A stretch of DNA of 64,000 nt from assembly GCA_017521405.1 (NCBI GenBank), contig JAFXCP010000001.1, positions 1 to 64,000 on the forward strand, read 5' to 3'. This document shows positions 44,088 through 52,819 of the stretch, piece by piece. The DNA comes from Akkermansia sp. Lineage in GTDB: Bacteria; Verrucomicrobiota; Verrucomicrobiia; Verrucomicrobiales; Akkermansiaceae. The notes under the pieces are model-generated. The model saw nothing but the letters and a program-made list of their open reading frames with translations. It was not told the DNA's origin and did not search any database. The position numbers and the translations under genes are program-made. Each line of letters starts with the position of its first letter. Within the stretch, counting starts at the first letter, position 1.

Positions 44088-44714
44088 ATGAGCAGCATCA
44101 GACAATACACCGGAGGCTCCGTAGCCTGCAATGGATACCTCGTGGAAGGAACCGAGGGGAATTACATTGCCATAGATGCTCCGGAGGGCATGGCGGCATG
44201 GGTGCAGCGCACATTGCCTCCCGGTGGTAAGCTTACCCACCTGCTGCTTACCCACCAGCATTTCGACCACGTGCAGGATGCTGCCCTGCTGCAAAAGTGC
44301 ACAGGCTGCCGCATTGTGGCGCAAGCGGCGTACAGCCCGCTGCTCACCTTGGAGACCGCTGCTGCTGCATGGGGGATTCCCCCGGTGCCGCCCTTCCGTA
44401 CGGACGATGTGCTGGGCAACCACAGCGGCGTGGCTACATGGGCAGGTATGGAGTGGAAGTACTATTCCATCCCCGGCCATGCCACGGATGGTGCTGCCTA
44501 TTATTGGGAGGCGGAGGAAGCCCTCTTCGTGGGGGATATTCTTTTTGCCGGCTCCGTGGGGCGCACGGATTTCCCGGGCGGAAGCATGGCCCAACTTGTG
44601 CGCGGTATACGCAGCCACCTGCTCCCTCTGCCCCCTTCCACAGCCGTGTATAGCGGCCATGGCCCCGCCACCTTCATAGGCGAGGAACAGCTCAATAACC
44701 CCTACATTTGCTGA
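44088..44714 (+). CDS. MBL-fold metal-dependent hydrolase
   Basis: A 208-residue metallo-beta-lactamase-fold protein of the glyoxalase II-like type. THQHFDHVQDA is the H-x-H-x-D-H metal motif (residues 59-64 region, His-x-His-x-Asp-His), PGHATDGAAY carries the third-site His, LFVGDILFAGSVGRTDFPGG has the bridging Asp, and VYSGHGPAT the last His. Hydroxyacylglutathione hydrolases share all of these, but so do many thioester or sulfur hydrolases, so the substrate is open. TAAAAT ends 7 bases before the ATG. The next gene starts 47 bases later. Confidence 0.85.
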   Translation: MSSIRQYTGGSVACNGYLVEGTEGNYIAIDAPEGMAAWVQRTLPPGGKLTHLLLTHQHFDHVQDAALLQKCTGCRIVAQAAYSPLLTLETAAAAWGIPPVPPFRTDDVLGNHSGVATWAGMEWKYYSIPGHATDGAAYYWEAEEALFVGDILFAGSVGRTDFPGGSMAQLVRGIRSHLLPLPPSTAVYSGHGPATFIGEEQLNNPYIC

Positions 44715-44761
44715 GTACCCTTCCACACTCAATCAACAAGTTTACCCCCCCCAAAAAAAAG

Positions 44762-45964
44762 ATGACATTCGAAGAATTAGGCCTCTCCGCCCCCATTCTG
44801 GAAGCCGTGAAGGATTGCGGCTACGAAGCCCCCACTCCCATTCAGGAGCAGGCTATCCCGCATGTTATGCAGGGAAGAGATGTCATCGGTGCCTCCCAAA
44901 CAGGTACCGGCAAATCGGCAGCTTTTGCCTTGCCTCTGCTTAGTGGTATTACCCATACCGGCCAGCCCCAAGTACTTGTGTTGGAGCCCACTCGCGAGCT
45001 GGCAGACCAGCTGGCCGAATCTTTCCGCACCTATGCCGCGCACACGGATATCACCGTGGGACTGCTCTACGGCGGTGTGGGTTATGGCAAGCAGACGGAG
45101 GAGCTGCAAAAGGGTGTGGATGTGGTGGTGGCCACCCCCGGCCGCCTTATCGACCATTTTTACCGTGGTCACATGAAGTTCAAAGCTGTGAAGGCTCTGG
45201 TGCTGGACGAGGTGGACCGCATGACGGACATGGGCTTCCTGCCCATTGTGCGTAAGATTGTGAATCTTTGCCCCTGGGAAGGACGCCAAACTCTCTTCTT
45301 CTCCGCCACCATGCCGCAAATCCTGCAAGGCTTTGCCAAGTGGTGCCTTACGGATCCGGTGGAAATTGCCATTGCCCGCCGGGAAGTGGCTAGCACCATC
45401 TCCCACGCCTTTTACCCCGTGGGCTTGGACCAGCGGGATGATTTACTGCTGGCCCTCATCAAAGCCACGGATTTCCAAAACCTCATGATATTTACCCGCA
45501 CCCGCAAGGAGGCCGATTCCGTGGGGCAAATGCTCCGCAATGCCGGCTGGGGGGAGGAAGTCACCGTCATGCACTCCGATATTCCCCAGAAAGAGCGCAT
45601 GGCTGCCCTTAAAGGCTTTAAGGAGGACCGCTTCCGTATCCTCGTGGCCACGGACGTGGCCGCCCGTGGCATCGATATCAACGGCGTTACCCACGTAATC
45701 AACTACCGCGTACCGGAAAACCCGGAGGACTATGTACACCGCATTGGCCGCACCGGCCGCGCCGAGGCAAGCGGAGATGCCTTTACCCTCCTTACCGCCG
45801 ATGAGGTGGACTTTGCCAAGAGCGTGGAACTCTTCATTAACCGCAAGATTGCCCGCCGCAAGCTGGAGGGCTTCGATTATGCCTATACAGCTTTGCTGGA
45901 GGAGGGACCTGTGCGCCCGCTTCGCAAGGCACGTCCTGCGGCACCGCGCCGCCGGCGCCGTTAA
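44762..45964 (+). CDS. DEAD-box RNA helicase, RhlE-like
   Basis: A 400-residue helicase. TFEELGLSAPILEAVKDCGYEAPTPIQEQAIP is the Q motif, ASQTGTGKSAAFALP the Walker A, PTRELADQ motif Ia, and LVLDEVDRMTDMGF motif II, read as DEVD rather than DEAD. FSATMP is motif III, IFTRTRKEAD motif IV, VATDVAARGIDI motif V and HRIGRTGRA motif VI. The C-terminus is short and Arg-rich (APRRRRR-like), as in RhlE. It unwinds structured RNA in ribosome assembly or decay. I chose ATG 44762 after a poly-A run; upstream codons do not fit the family. Confidence 0.92.
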   Translation: MTFEELGLSAPILEAVKDCGYEAPTPIQEQAIPHVMQGRDVIGASQTGTGKSAAFALPLLSGITHTGQPQVLVLEPTRELADQLAESFRTYAAHTDITVGLLYGGVGYGKQTEELQKGVDVVVATPGRLIDHFYRGHMKFKAVKALVLDEVDRMTDMGFLPIVRKIVNLCPWEGRQTLFFSATMPQILQGFAKWCLTDPVEIAIARREVASTISHAFYPVGLDQRDDLLLALIKATDFQNLMIFTRTRKEADSVGQMLRNAGWGEEVTVMHSDIPQKERMAALKGFKEDRFRILVATDVAARGIDINGVTHVINYRVPENPEDYVHRIGRTGRAEASGDAFTLLTADEVDFAKSVELFINRKIARRKLEGFDYAYTALLEEGPVRPLRKARPAAPRRRRR

Positions 45965-45976
45965 TTTTCCTGCCAT

Positions 45977-46483
45977 ATGCGCGTTATCGGCATCGATCCT
46001 GCCATACGCAACACGGGCTACGCCGTGTTGGAGGGGGATTTTCGCACCCCGCGCGCATTGGATTACGGCACGCTTTCCCTGCCGCAGCGCATGCCGCAGA
46101 GCGAATGTCTGCTGGCCATTCACGAGCATGTATGCAGCCTGATTGAAACATGGCAACCGGATGAGTTGGCCATCGAAGGTATCATCTACGTACAATCCCA
46201 CCGCACAGCCATTTCCATGGGCTCTGCCCGCTGTGCCACCGTGTTAGCCGCTGCACGCCATGGCCTCAAAATAATGGAATACCCCCCCACCTGCATTAAA
46301 CTCGCCACCGTGGGGCGGGGAAGTGCCGGTAAACAGCAAGTGGCATTCATGATGCGTGCCCTGCTGCAACTCTCGGAAACACCCGCCCCGGATGCGGCGG
46401 ATGCCCTCGCCATAGGCTACTCGCACCTAGCTGCCACGGACCCCCTGCGGGCGCATGTCTTCCGCGACCGCAAATACATATAA
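45977..46483 (+). CDS. ruvC: Holliday junction resolvase RuvC
   Basis: A 168-residue endonuclease that cuts Holliday junctions. MRVIGIDPAIRNTGYAVLE gives the first Asp, LAIEGIIYVQSHRTAISMG the Glu (position of Glu66) and the residues that follow, EYPPTCIKLATVGRGSAGKQQVAFM the DNA-binding basic region, and APDAADALAIGYSH the final Asp pair. All four acidic residues are present. It lies 12 bases after the helicase gene. ruvA and ruvB are not in the window. Confidence 0.93.
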   Translation: MRVIGIDPAIRNTGYAVLEGDFRTPRALDYGTLSLPQRMPQSECLLAIHEHVCSLIETWQPDELAIEGIIYVQSHRTAISMGSARCATVLAAARHGLKIMEYPPTCIKLATVGRGSAGKQQVAFMMRALLQLSETPAPDAADALAIGYSHLAATDPLRAHVFRDRKYI

Positions 46484-46485
46484 GC

Positions 46486-47127
46486 TCACCTCTCTTCCTT
46501 CTTGGGGCGGGTCAGGTACTTCATCAAAGCGTAGAGCAGAGCAAGCAGCACCACGCCAATCACTACCAAGTGGGATTCCGCCTTCACCGCATGCACCAGC
46601 TCCTCCGGAGAATTCAGAATACCGGGGTGCGCCCGCCCCACCTTGTCCCCAAACCAAGCCAGCACCCAGCACCAAATAGCAGAACCACTGATGGTGGCCA
46701 GACTGAAGGTCAGGAAATTCACCTTGGCTAAACCTGCGGGAATAGAAATCAAATGCCGAATGACCGGCAGAAAACGCGCAAAAAATATGCCTGCGGAGGA
46801 ATATTTGTTCATAAACAACTCCGCTTTTTCCACCTTGTGCGGCGGCATCAGAAAATACTTTCCGAAACGGTAGATAAATGGGCGTCCCAGATACAGCGCC
46901 ATCACATACATCACCACGGAACCTATATAAGAACCCACCGTGCCGGCCAGCACCACCCCCCAGAAACTCATCTCCGCCCCCTCCAGTGCTGCGGCAATCG
47001 CCGCCGGAGGTACCACCACCTCGCTCGGTACGGGAATGATGGAACTCTCCATTGCCATCAGGATGATAACCCCCCAGTACCCCCAATCGCGGATACACTC
47101 CATGCAAAGAAGCAAAAATTCGTGCAT
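46486..47127 (-). CDS. DedA family membrane protein
   Basis: A 213-residue protein with five to six membrane segments. ILMAMESSIIPVPSEVVVPPAAIAAALEG is the DedA family motif with E-x-x-x-P-x-P-x-E. GSYIGSVVMYVMALYLGRPFI follows, and FFARFLPVIRHLISIPAGLAKVNFLTF is the second signature (F-x-R-x-x-P-x-x-R). DedA proteins flip or translocate undecaprenyl phosphate or phospholipids. The stop nearly touches the ruvC stop (convergent). ATG 47127 matches the family start. Confidence 0.9.
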   Translation of the reverse strand: MHEFLLLCMECIRDWGYWGVIILMAMESSIIPVPSEVVVPPAAIAAALEGAEMSFWGVVLAGTVGSYIGSVVMYVMALYLGRPFIYRFGKYFLMPPHKVEKAELFMNKYSSAGIFFARFLPVIRHLISIPAGLAKVNFLTFSLATISGSAIWCWVLAWFGDKVGRAHPGILNSPEELVHAVKAESHLVVIGVVLLALLYALMKYLTRPKKEER

Positions 47128-47169
47128 GGGCGTATTATGCACAGATGCAGCAAGAAATAAAGTCTTTTC

Positions 47170-47198
47170 TTGCCATGGCCGCCGCTGCATGGTAGAGT
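47170..47198 (+). promoter_or_regulatory. Promoter of lpxB
   Basis: TTGCCA, 17 bases, TAGAGT, with only 6 bases before the ATG at 47205. Confidence 0.6.
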
Positions 47199-47204
47199 AC
47201 TCCT

Positions 47205-48326
47205 ATGAAACTCTTTGTGGTAGCCGGCGAGAAAAGCGGCGATAAACAGGGCGCATTGGTGATTCAGGAACTACTGGCGCGCCGCCCCGGGTTGCAAATC
47301 TCCGGCTTGGGCGGTAGCCGCATGCACTCCCTTGCCCCGGAGGTGGAAGATTGGACAGACCAAGCCGCCGTCATCGGCTTTGTGGAGGTACTGCGCCACA
47401 TTCGCTTCTTTGCCCGCAAACTCCGCGAAACCACGGAACGCATTGCCCGCGAAAAACCGGATTGCCTGTTACTTATCGACTACCCCGGCTTCAACCAGCG
47501 CCTTGCGGAGAGAGTGCGCCAAGTATCCCCGGATACCAAAATTGCCTATTTTATTGCCCCCATGGTGTGGGCTTGGCACAAGGAGCGAGTACCCAAATTG
47601 GCACGCGTGTTGGATTTGATGCTCTGCACCTTCCCCTTCGAAAAACCCATTTTCGAAGCCGCCGGCCTACGCACCGAATTTGTGGGCCACCCCCTGGTGG
47701 ACGACATCTTGGAAACCCGCCGTACAGGCGTGCGGGAGAAAGGACTTATCGGCCTATTCCCCGGCAGCCGTAACCGAGAGGTAGAGCGCATCTTCCCCAT
47801 CTTCATCCAAGTGGTGAAAGCCCTGCACACCCTCCACCCGGAATGGCGCTTTGAAACCTCCGCCAGCTCCGAGAAACTGGCCGCAACCATGCGCCGCATG
47901 GCTGCGGAAGCCCACATGCCCGCCGAACTCATTAACATTTGCCCCGGCAGCTACCACGACCTTATGGACCGCGCGGAAGCCGCCCTTGTTACCTCCGGTA
48001 CCGCCACGCTGGAAGCCGCCATACACGAGCTTCCTTTTGCCCTCGTATACCGCGTGGCTTGGGGCACTTACCTCATGGGCCGCCTCCTCCTCACCATCAA
48101 ATACATCGGTATGGTCAATATCCTGGTGGACCGCCCCGTCACCCGCGAACTCATCCAGCAGGATTTCAACGTGGAAAACTGCATTGCGGAGTTAGAGCGC
48201 CTCATCACCCCGGAAACCCGCGCCAAAGTGCAGGCCGAAATGGCAGAATCCGTGGCTACCCTTGGCAGTGGCGGTGCCGCCACCAAAGCGGCGGAAGCCA
48301 TCCTCTCCCTCCTCCCGCAGGAGTGA
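47205..48326 (+). CDS. lpxB: Lipid-A-disaccharide synthase
   Basis: A 373-residue inner-membrane-associated glycosyltransferase that joins UDP-diacylglucosamine and lipid X in lipid A synthesis. VVAGEKSGDKQGALVIQELL (family AGExSGD), GLGGSRM, LLIDYPGFNQRLAERVR, APMVWAWHKERVPKLARVLD, FEKPIFEAAGLRTEFVGHPLVDD, LFPGSRNREVERIFPIF and ALVTSGTATLEAAIHELPFALVYR are all present in order. It proves a lipid A-containing outer membrane. Its stop overlaps the start of the restriction gene, which marks the left border of the inserted R-M island. Confidence 0.94.
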   Translation: MKLFVVAGEKSGDKQGALVIQELLARRPGLQISGLGGSRMHSLAPEVEDWTDQAAVIGFVEVLRHIRFFARKLRETTERIAREKPDCLLLIDYPGFNQRLAERVRQVSPDTKIAYFIAPMVWAWHKERVPKLARVLDLMLCTFPFEKPIFEAAGLRTEFVGHPLVDDILETRRTGVREKGLIGLFPGSRNREVERIFPIFIQVVKALHTLHPEWRFETSASSEKLAATMRRMAAEAHMPAELINICPGSYHDLMDRAEAALVTSGTATLEAAIHELPFALVYRVAWGTYLMGRLLLTIKYIGMVNILVDRPVTRELIQQDFNVENCIAELERLITPETRAKVQAEMAESVATLGSGGAATKAAEAILSLLPQE

Positions 48327-48892
48327 TTAACGAAATTTCTGCTATTGAAATTGCAATGATTGAAAATGGAATAGGCGGTGCCAATACCAGAACAGGCCTC
48401 ATCTTTGAGGGCAAAACGGATTTGCGAAGTTTTTTGAACAAACAAAAAGGGTATTCTTGCCCGGATAATGATTTGGGATGGGTTGATGTGCAATACAATA
48501 ATGAATGGGTTGCCTCAATCTTTAAAAAGTATGCGTTTTACCGTTTTCTTGACTACCGTAAGGTGGAATATAAGAATATACTTTCTAAGAAATTATTACC
48601 CGATGATGCAATTTATGTAGTTGTTAATAACACTTTTTTCATTATTGAGTGTAAGTTTCAGAAAACGAGTGGTTCTGTGGATGAGAAGTTGCAAACCTGT
48701 GATTTTAAGAGAAAGCAATATAGAAAGTTGCTTGCTCCGCTAAACATGGAGGTTGAGTATATATATTTACTCAACGATTGGTTCAAACAGCCTGCGTATA
48801 GGGATGTCTTGGATTATATCATATCCGTGGGCTGCTCATTTTATTTTAACTATATTCCATTGAGCAGACTAGGATTACCTGTTCCGAATTAA
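48323..48892 (+). CDS. Type II restriction endonuclease (PD-(D/E)XK-like)
   Basis: A 189-residue protein (GTG start overlapping the lpxB stop; an ATG 11 codons later at 48356 is the alternative). ARTGLIFEGKTDL-type sequence (TRTGLIFEGKTDLRSFL) is followed by LLPDDAIYVVVNNTFFIIECKFQKTSGSVDEKLQTCDFKRKQY, where Asp then Glu-Cys-Lys fits the PD-(D/E)XK active site. The stretch SVDEKLQTCDFK is found in a group of type II enzymes. It is adjacent and convergent to two DNA methyltransferases of the DpnII type, so cleavage at GATC is likely. It is much shorter than DpnII itself (288), so it belongs to a different nuclease family or lacks part of the protein. Confidence 0.75.
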   Translation: MINEISAIEIAMIENGIGGANTRTGLIFEGKTDLRSFLNKQKGYSCPDNDLGWVDVQYNNEWVASIFKKYAFYRFLDYRKVEYKNILSKKLLPDDAIYVVVNNTFFIIECKFQKTSGSVDEKLQTCDFKRKQYRKLLAPLNMEVEYIYLLNDWFKQPAYRDVLDYIISVGCSFYFNYIPLSRLGLPVPN

Positions 48893-48898
48893 TGGAGC

Positions 48899-49738
48899 TT
48901 ACAAGTTCGCTAAATCTTTGATTTTCGCACAGTAATATCGTCGTTTTTCTGCATCGTTTAGTTCTAATCTGCGAGCTTTCGCCATATGAAGGTATTGTTC
49001 CTCGATGTCGAAACCGAGAAAGCGACGATTAACCAGATTCGCAGCAATTCCTGTTGTCCCACTTCCACAGAAAGGATCGAGAACCCACGCATTCGTTGGA
49101 GTTGAGGCTAAGATGATGCGCGTGAGGAGGGATAATGGTTTCTGAGTAGGGTGTTTCCCACATGACTTTTCCCATGGTGCAATGCTCGGCAAGTGCCACA
49201 CGTCAGTCATCTGTTTGGCCCCATTGATTTTACGCATTAGTTCATAGTCGAAATAGTGCGGCTTTTTGTGATGTTTTCGTGCCCAAATAACAAACTCTGA
49301 GGAATAGGTGAAAAACCTGCACGATATGTTAGGTGGAGGGTTTGTTTTCACCCAGGTGACGATATTGAGAATTTTAAATCCTAATTTGGTCAATATATTA
49401 GCAATGCTGAAAATATTATGATAAGTGCCGGATATCCATATAGTGCCGCTATCAGATAGTTTTTCACGGCAAGCGGAAAGCCACTTCATATTGAATGTGT
49501 TGATATATTCCGGGCTATCCGCTTTATCCCATTCTCCCTTGTCAACGCAGACTATCTTCCCGGATTGGTAGCTTATTCCTCCATTGCTCAAAAAATAGGG
49601 AGGATCGGCGAAAATACAATCAAATTTGAAATTAAATTGCCGCAGTAATTCAGCACAATCTCCGTGTATTAACGTGTAATCCTGCTCCTCGGATTTAAAA
49701 TAAGAGTTTAGCATATCGGGAGAATTATTTGCAATCAA
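48899..49738 (-). CDS. DpnA-like DNA adenine methyltransferase (beta class)
   Basis: A 279-residue methyltransferase. FDCIFADPPYFLSNGG contains the catalytic DPPY early in the chain and WVLDPFCGSGTTGIAANLVNRRFLGFDIE, the SAM-binding motif, comes last; this order defines the beta class. HPTQKPLSLLTRII lies between. DpnA-type enzymes methylate adenine in GATC, including single-stranded DNA, protecting incoming DNA. It overlaps the upstream dpnM-like gene by 4 bases (ATGA), so the two are co-translated. Confidence 0.85.
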   Translation of the reverse strand: MIANNSPDMLNSYFKSEEQDYTLIHGDCAELLRQFNFKFDCIFADPPYFLSNGGISYQSGKIVCVDKGEWDKADSPEYINTFNMKWLSACREKLSDSGTIWISGTYHNIFSIANILTKLGFKILNIVTWVKTNPPPNISCRFFTYSSEFVIWARKHHKKPHYFDYELMRKINGAKQMTDVWHLPSIAPWEKSCGKHPTQKPLSLLTRIILASTPTNAWVLDPFCGSGTTGIAANLVNRRFLGFDIEEQYLHMAKARRLELNDAEKRRYYCAKIKDLANL

Positions 49739-50664
49739 CTCTCTAGTGGTAACTCTGCGAAGTCCTTGATGGCATCTTTGTAGCTGCGAACAAGAATTTC
49801 TGTCAATTTACCTCGTTTAGTCGCATTAGCATTGATGCATCGGGATGCCCATACTCTTTCAATGGAATAAGCGGCATAAAGATCATCGAAAAACGAGTCA
49901 CAAGCATCCTTGCCTCGCCCATCTGAATTACTGAGCATGAAATATGCTCCAGCTCGATGAATACGGTCACAAAACTGCTTAAGGCGAATTTGAGCAGAGT
50001 CGTTGAAATCTTCCTTGCTGTAATTGTTGAAACTGGATGTGTTGCTTAGGGGACGATAGGGTGGATCAAAATAGAACAAGGTTTTTCCCTTGATCTTTTC
50101 GAATGTTTCCTCGAAGTCTCCGTTCATGATTTCAACGTTTTTGAGGAGTTCGCTATCTGCATAAATAACCTCTTCATTAAAAAATGAGGGACTTTCGTAT
50201 TTACCGAAGGGAACGTTGAATCCTCCCTTTTTGTTGACTCGGTATAGACCATTAAAGCACGTTCGGTTCAAAAAGAAGAATAATACAGTATTTTCAAGTT
50301 TGCTCAACGATTTTGTGTTAAACTGTTCTCGTATGCGGTAATATAATTCCTTGCGTGCTTTTTCGTTTGATAGACAATCGTATTCCTGTTGAAGGGAGCG
50401 AAGCTGAGTGATGAGTTCATACGGTCTATCACGTACTATTTCATAGCACGTGGTTAAATCTGTATTAATGTCGTTGATGACAGCTTTCCGGATGTTAGGG
50501 TAGCTGCTGAGCATGTGAAACAGCATGGCTCCACCGCCGATGAATGGTTCAATGTAGGTGACATCGTCCCACTGCCGGAAATTGAGCGGCAGCAAGTCAT
50601 CCAGTTGACTAATCAACTGGCCTTTGCCTCCGACCCATTTGATGAATGGTTTTGCATTTGGCAT
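49735..50664 (-). CDS. Dam/DpnM-type DNA adenine methyltransferase (alpha class)
   Basis: A 309-residue methyltransferase. PFIKWVGGKGQLISQL is the N-terminal SAM-binding motif, YIEPFIGGGAMLFHML follows, NDINTDL is motif II, and KTLFYFDPPYRPLS is the catalytic DPPY. This is the Dam/DpnIIA family that methylates the A in GATC. SNSDGRGKDACDSFF near the C-terminus matches DpnM-type enzymes. Base composition is AT-richer than the neighbours lpxB and pdxH, a sign of transfer. It is the first gene of the modification operon. Confidence 0.9.
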   Translation of the reverse strand: MPNAKPFIKWVGGKGQLISQLDDLLPLNFRQWDDVTYIEPFIGGGAMLFHMLSSYPNIRKAVINDINTDLTTCYEIVRDRPYELITQLRSLQQEYDCLSNEKARKELYYRIREQFNTKSLSKLENTVLFFFLNRTCFNGLYRVNKKGGFNVPFGKYESPSFFNEEVIYADSELLKNVEIMNGDFEETFEKIKGKTLFYFDPPYRPLSNTSSFNNYSKEDFNDSAQIRLKQFCDRIHRAGAYFMLSNSDGRGKDACDSFFDDLYAAYSIERVWASRCINANATKRGKLTEILVRSYKDAIKDFAELPLES

Positions 50665-50779
50665 ATTTCGTCATGAAGCATGAGCGTTCGTGTATGCTCA
50701 GCGAATGAAGTTTAGCAAAAAGAGAGCTGTGTTCAAGTCTTTATCGCATTTCGGAGTAGTTTCTGCCGGCGGATAGGAG

Positions 50780-50808
50780 TTGACCCGCAGGGCAAGCTCT
50801 GGTAAAAT
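50780..50808 (+). promoter_or_regulatory. Promoter of pdxH
   Basis: TTGACC, 17 bases, TAAAAT, with only 6 bases before the ATG at 50815. The start point would fall at or next to the A of the ATG. Confidence 0.75.
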
Positions 50809-50814
50809 GCAGCC

Positions 50815-51453
50815 ATGGATTTATCTGCCTTCCGCGAAGAGTACCTGAAGGATACCCTGCATCGCAGGGATTTGGCGGCTACACCATTTGAGCAGTTCGA
50901 CCGCTGGTTCAAGCAGGCATTGGAATCCGGCATCCCGGAGCCAAATGCTATGAGCATTGCCACCTGCACCCCGCAGGGGATGCCTTCCCTGCGTACCGTA
51001 CTCCTCAAGTATTACGATGACCGGGGCTATGTATTTTTTACGAATTATACCAGCCGCAAAGCGCGGGAGATAGAAGCCAACCCGGAGATGTGCATGCTGC
51101 TTCCGTGGGTCACCTTGGAACGCCAGATTATCGTGTACGGCCGTGCGGAGAAAATAAGCCGTGCGGAAACTCTGCGGTACTTTCTTACCCGCCCGCACGA
51201 ATCCCAGCTGGGGGCGTGGGTTTCGCACCAGAGTCAAGTGATTTCCACGCGTAAGCTGCTTATGATGAAACTTCAGGAGTTGAAACATAAGTTTGCGGAA
51301 GGGCAGGTGCCTTTGCCGGATTTTTGGGGGGGATACCGCATTGTTCCGCACCATATGGAATTTTGGCAGGGCGGTCCCGGCCGCGTTCACGACCGCTTTA
51401 TGTACACCCGGCAGGAGGATGGCTCCTGGGGTATTGAGCGTTTGCAACCCTGA
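50815..51453 (+). CDS. pdxH: Pyridoxamine 5'-phosphate oxidase
   Basis: A 212-residue FMN flavoenzyme that makes pyridoxal 5'-phosphate. NAMSIATCTPQGMPSLRTVLLKYYDDRGYVFFTNYTSRKAREIEANP carries the FMN and substrate-binding residues, and SHQSQVISTRKLL follows. The C-terminal signature DFWGGYRIVPHHMEFWQGGPGRVHDRF is complete. Length equals the E. coli enzyme (218). The promoter 6 bases upstream sets the start. The poly(A) polymerase-family gene follows 10 bases after. Confidence 0.95.
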   Translation: MDLSAFREEYLKDTLHRRDLAATPFEQFDRWFKQALESGIPEPNAMSIATCTPQGMPSLRTVLLKYYDDRGYVFFTNYTSRKAREIEANPEMCMLLPWVTLERQIIVYGRAEKISRAETLRYFLTRPHESQLGAWVSHQSQVISTRKLLMMKLQELKHKFAEGQVPLPDFWGGYRIVPHHMEFWQGGPGRVHDRFMYTRQEDGSWGIERLQP

Positions 51454-51463
51454 GTCCCCCCCT

Positions 51464-52819
51464 ATGCCTATTACTATCCCATCGTATGCCCTTGCTGTGG
51501 TTGAGCGCTTGGAGCGTTACGGCTTCGAGGCGTATGTGGTGGGTGGGTGCGTGCGCGATTCCCTCATGGGAAGAGTGCCGCAGGATTGGGATGTGTGTAC
51601 CAATGCACTGCCGGAGGAGGTGCTGCGCGTATTCCGCCGCTTTCACGTCATCAAAACCGGTTTGCAGCATGGCACCGTCACCGTAATGAGTGAGCAGCAG
51701 CCCGTGGAAGTAACCACCTACCGCGTGGATGGAGAGTATACTGATAACCGCCACCCGGATGCCGTGCATTTTGTCTCCCGGGTGGAGGAGGACCTTTCCC
51801 GCCGGGATTTTACCATCAACGCCATGGCATACAGCCCCACACGAGGGCTGGTGGATGCTTTTGATGGGCGGCAGGATTTGGCTACCGGGCTCATCCGCTG
51901 CGTGGGCGAGGCGGATGCCCGATTCAACGAAGATGGCTTGCGGCTGCTGCGGGCATTGCGTTTTGCATCCCGCTTTGGTTTTGGCATCGAGCGGGAAACG
52001 GCCTTTGCCATTCACCGCAACCGCCACCTGTTGGAGAACGTGAGTGCGGAGCGCATTTTCAAGGAACTCAAGGGAATTTTGGCAGGGGAGGGCATTGCCC
52101 AGATGATGCTGGCCTTCCCGGATGTCTTTTCCGTCATCATCCCGGAGCTGGCTCCCAGCATAGGTTTTCAGCAGTGCAACCCGCACCATTGCTACGATGT
52201 GTGGACGCATTTGGCCCATGCCGTGCAGGCTGCTCCCGCCGGGGACGATGTGCTGCGGCTTACCCTGTTGCTGCACGATGTGCAAAAACCTGCCTGCTTC
52301 CGCATGGGGGAGGATGGGCGCGGGCATTTCCGGGGGCATGCTGCCGCCGGGGCGGAGGTGGCGCGTTCCGTGTTGCGCCGCCTTAAGAGTGATAACGCCA
52401 CCATGGAGGATGTGGTGGCTCTTGTGCGGGTGCATGATGATGCCATGCCCACCACTCCGGCAGGCATGCGGCGGCTGGTGGGGCGTTTGGGCTTGCAGAA
52501 CGTGCAGCGCCTTTTGCTCGTGAAACGGGCGGATTGCTCGGCGCAATCATCCTACAAGCAGGAGGAGAAATTCCGTCTGCTGCGGGAATCTCACCTGCTG
52601 CTGGAGGAAGTGCTGGAAGCAGCCCCGGCATTCACAATTAAGGATTTGAGCATCAATGGCCGGGATTTGATGCAGCTAGGCATGCAGCCCGGCCCTGCCA
52701 TGCGAAATATACTGGAGCGTTTGCTGGCCGAGGTGCAGGAGGAAACCCTGCCCAATACCCGTGATGCTCTTCTTCCCCAAGCCCGGAAATACCTCTCTGC
52801 CGATGAATCCTCTCTTTGA
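51464..52819 (+). CDS. tRNA CCA-adding enzyme / poly(A) polymerase family protein
   Basis: A 451-residue class II nucleotidyltransferase. YVVGGCVRDSLMGRVPQDWDVCTNALPEEV has the GG...RD and DxD metal residues; TGLQHGTVTV, YRVDGEYTDNRHPD and DLSRRDFTINAMAY are the next family blocks; RIFKELKGIL follows. An HD-type domain comes next (LLLHDVQKPACF, then FRGHAAAGAEVARSVLRRL, then VRVHDD). The gene class includes CCA-adding enzymes and poly(A) polymerases, which cannot be separated here. The encoded tRNA-Arg lacks CCA, so a CCA-adding enzyme is needed and this is a good candidate. The frame extends upstream into pdxH but family sequence starts at 51464. Confidence 0.88.
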   Translation: MPITIPSYALAVVERLERYGFEAYVVGGCVRDSLMGRVPQDWDVCTNALPEEVLRVFRRFHVIKTGLQHGTVTVMSEQQPVEVTTYRVDGEYTDNRHPDAVHFVSRVEEDLSRRDFTINAMAYSPTRGLVDAFDGRQDLATGLIRCVGEADARFNEDGLRLLRALRFASRFGFGIERETAFAIHRNRHLLENVSAERIFKELKGILAGEGIAQMMLAFPDVFSVIIPELAPSIGFQQCNPHHCYDVWTHLAHAVQAAPAGDDVLRLTLLLHDVQKPACFRMGEDGRGHFRGHAAAGAEVARSVLRRLKSDNATMEDVVALVRVHDDAMPTTPAGMRRLVGRLGLQNVQRLLLVKRADCSAQSSYKQEEKFRLLRESHLLLEEVLEAAPAFTIKDLSINGRDLMQLGMQPGPAMRNILERLLAEVQEETLPNTRDALLPQARKYLSADESSL

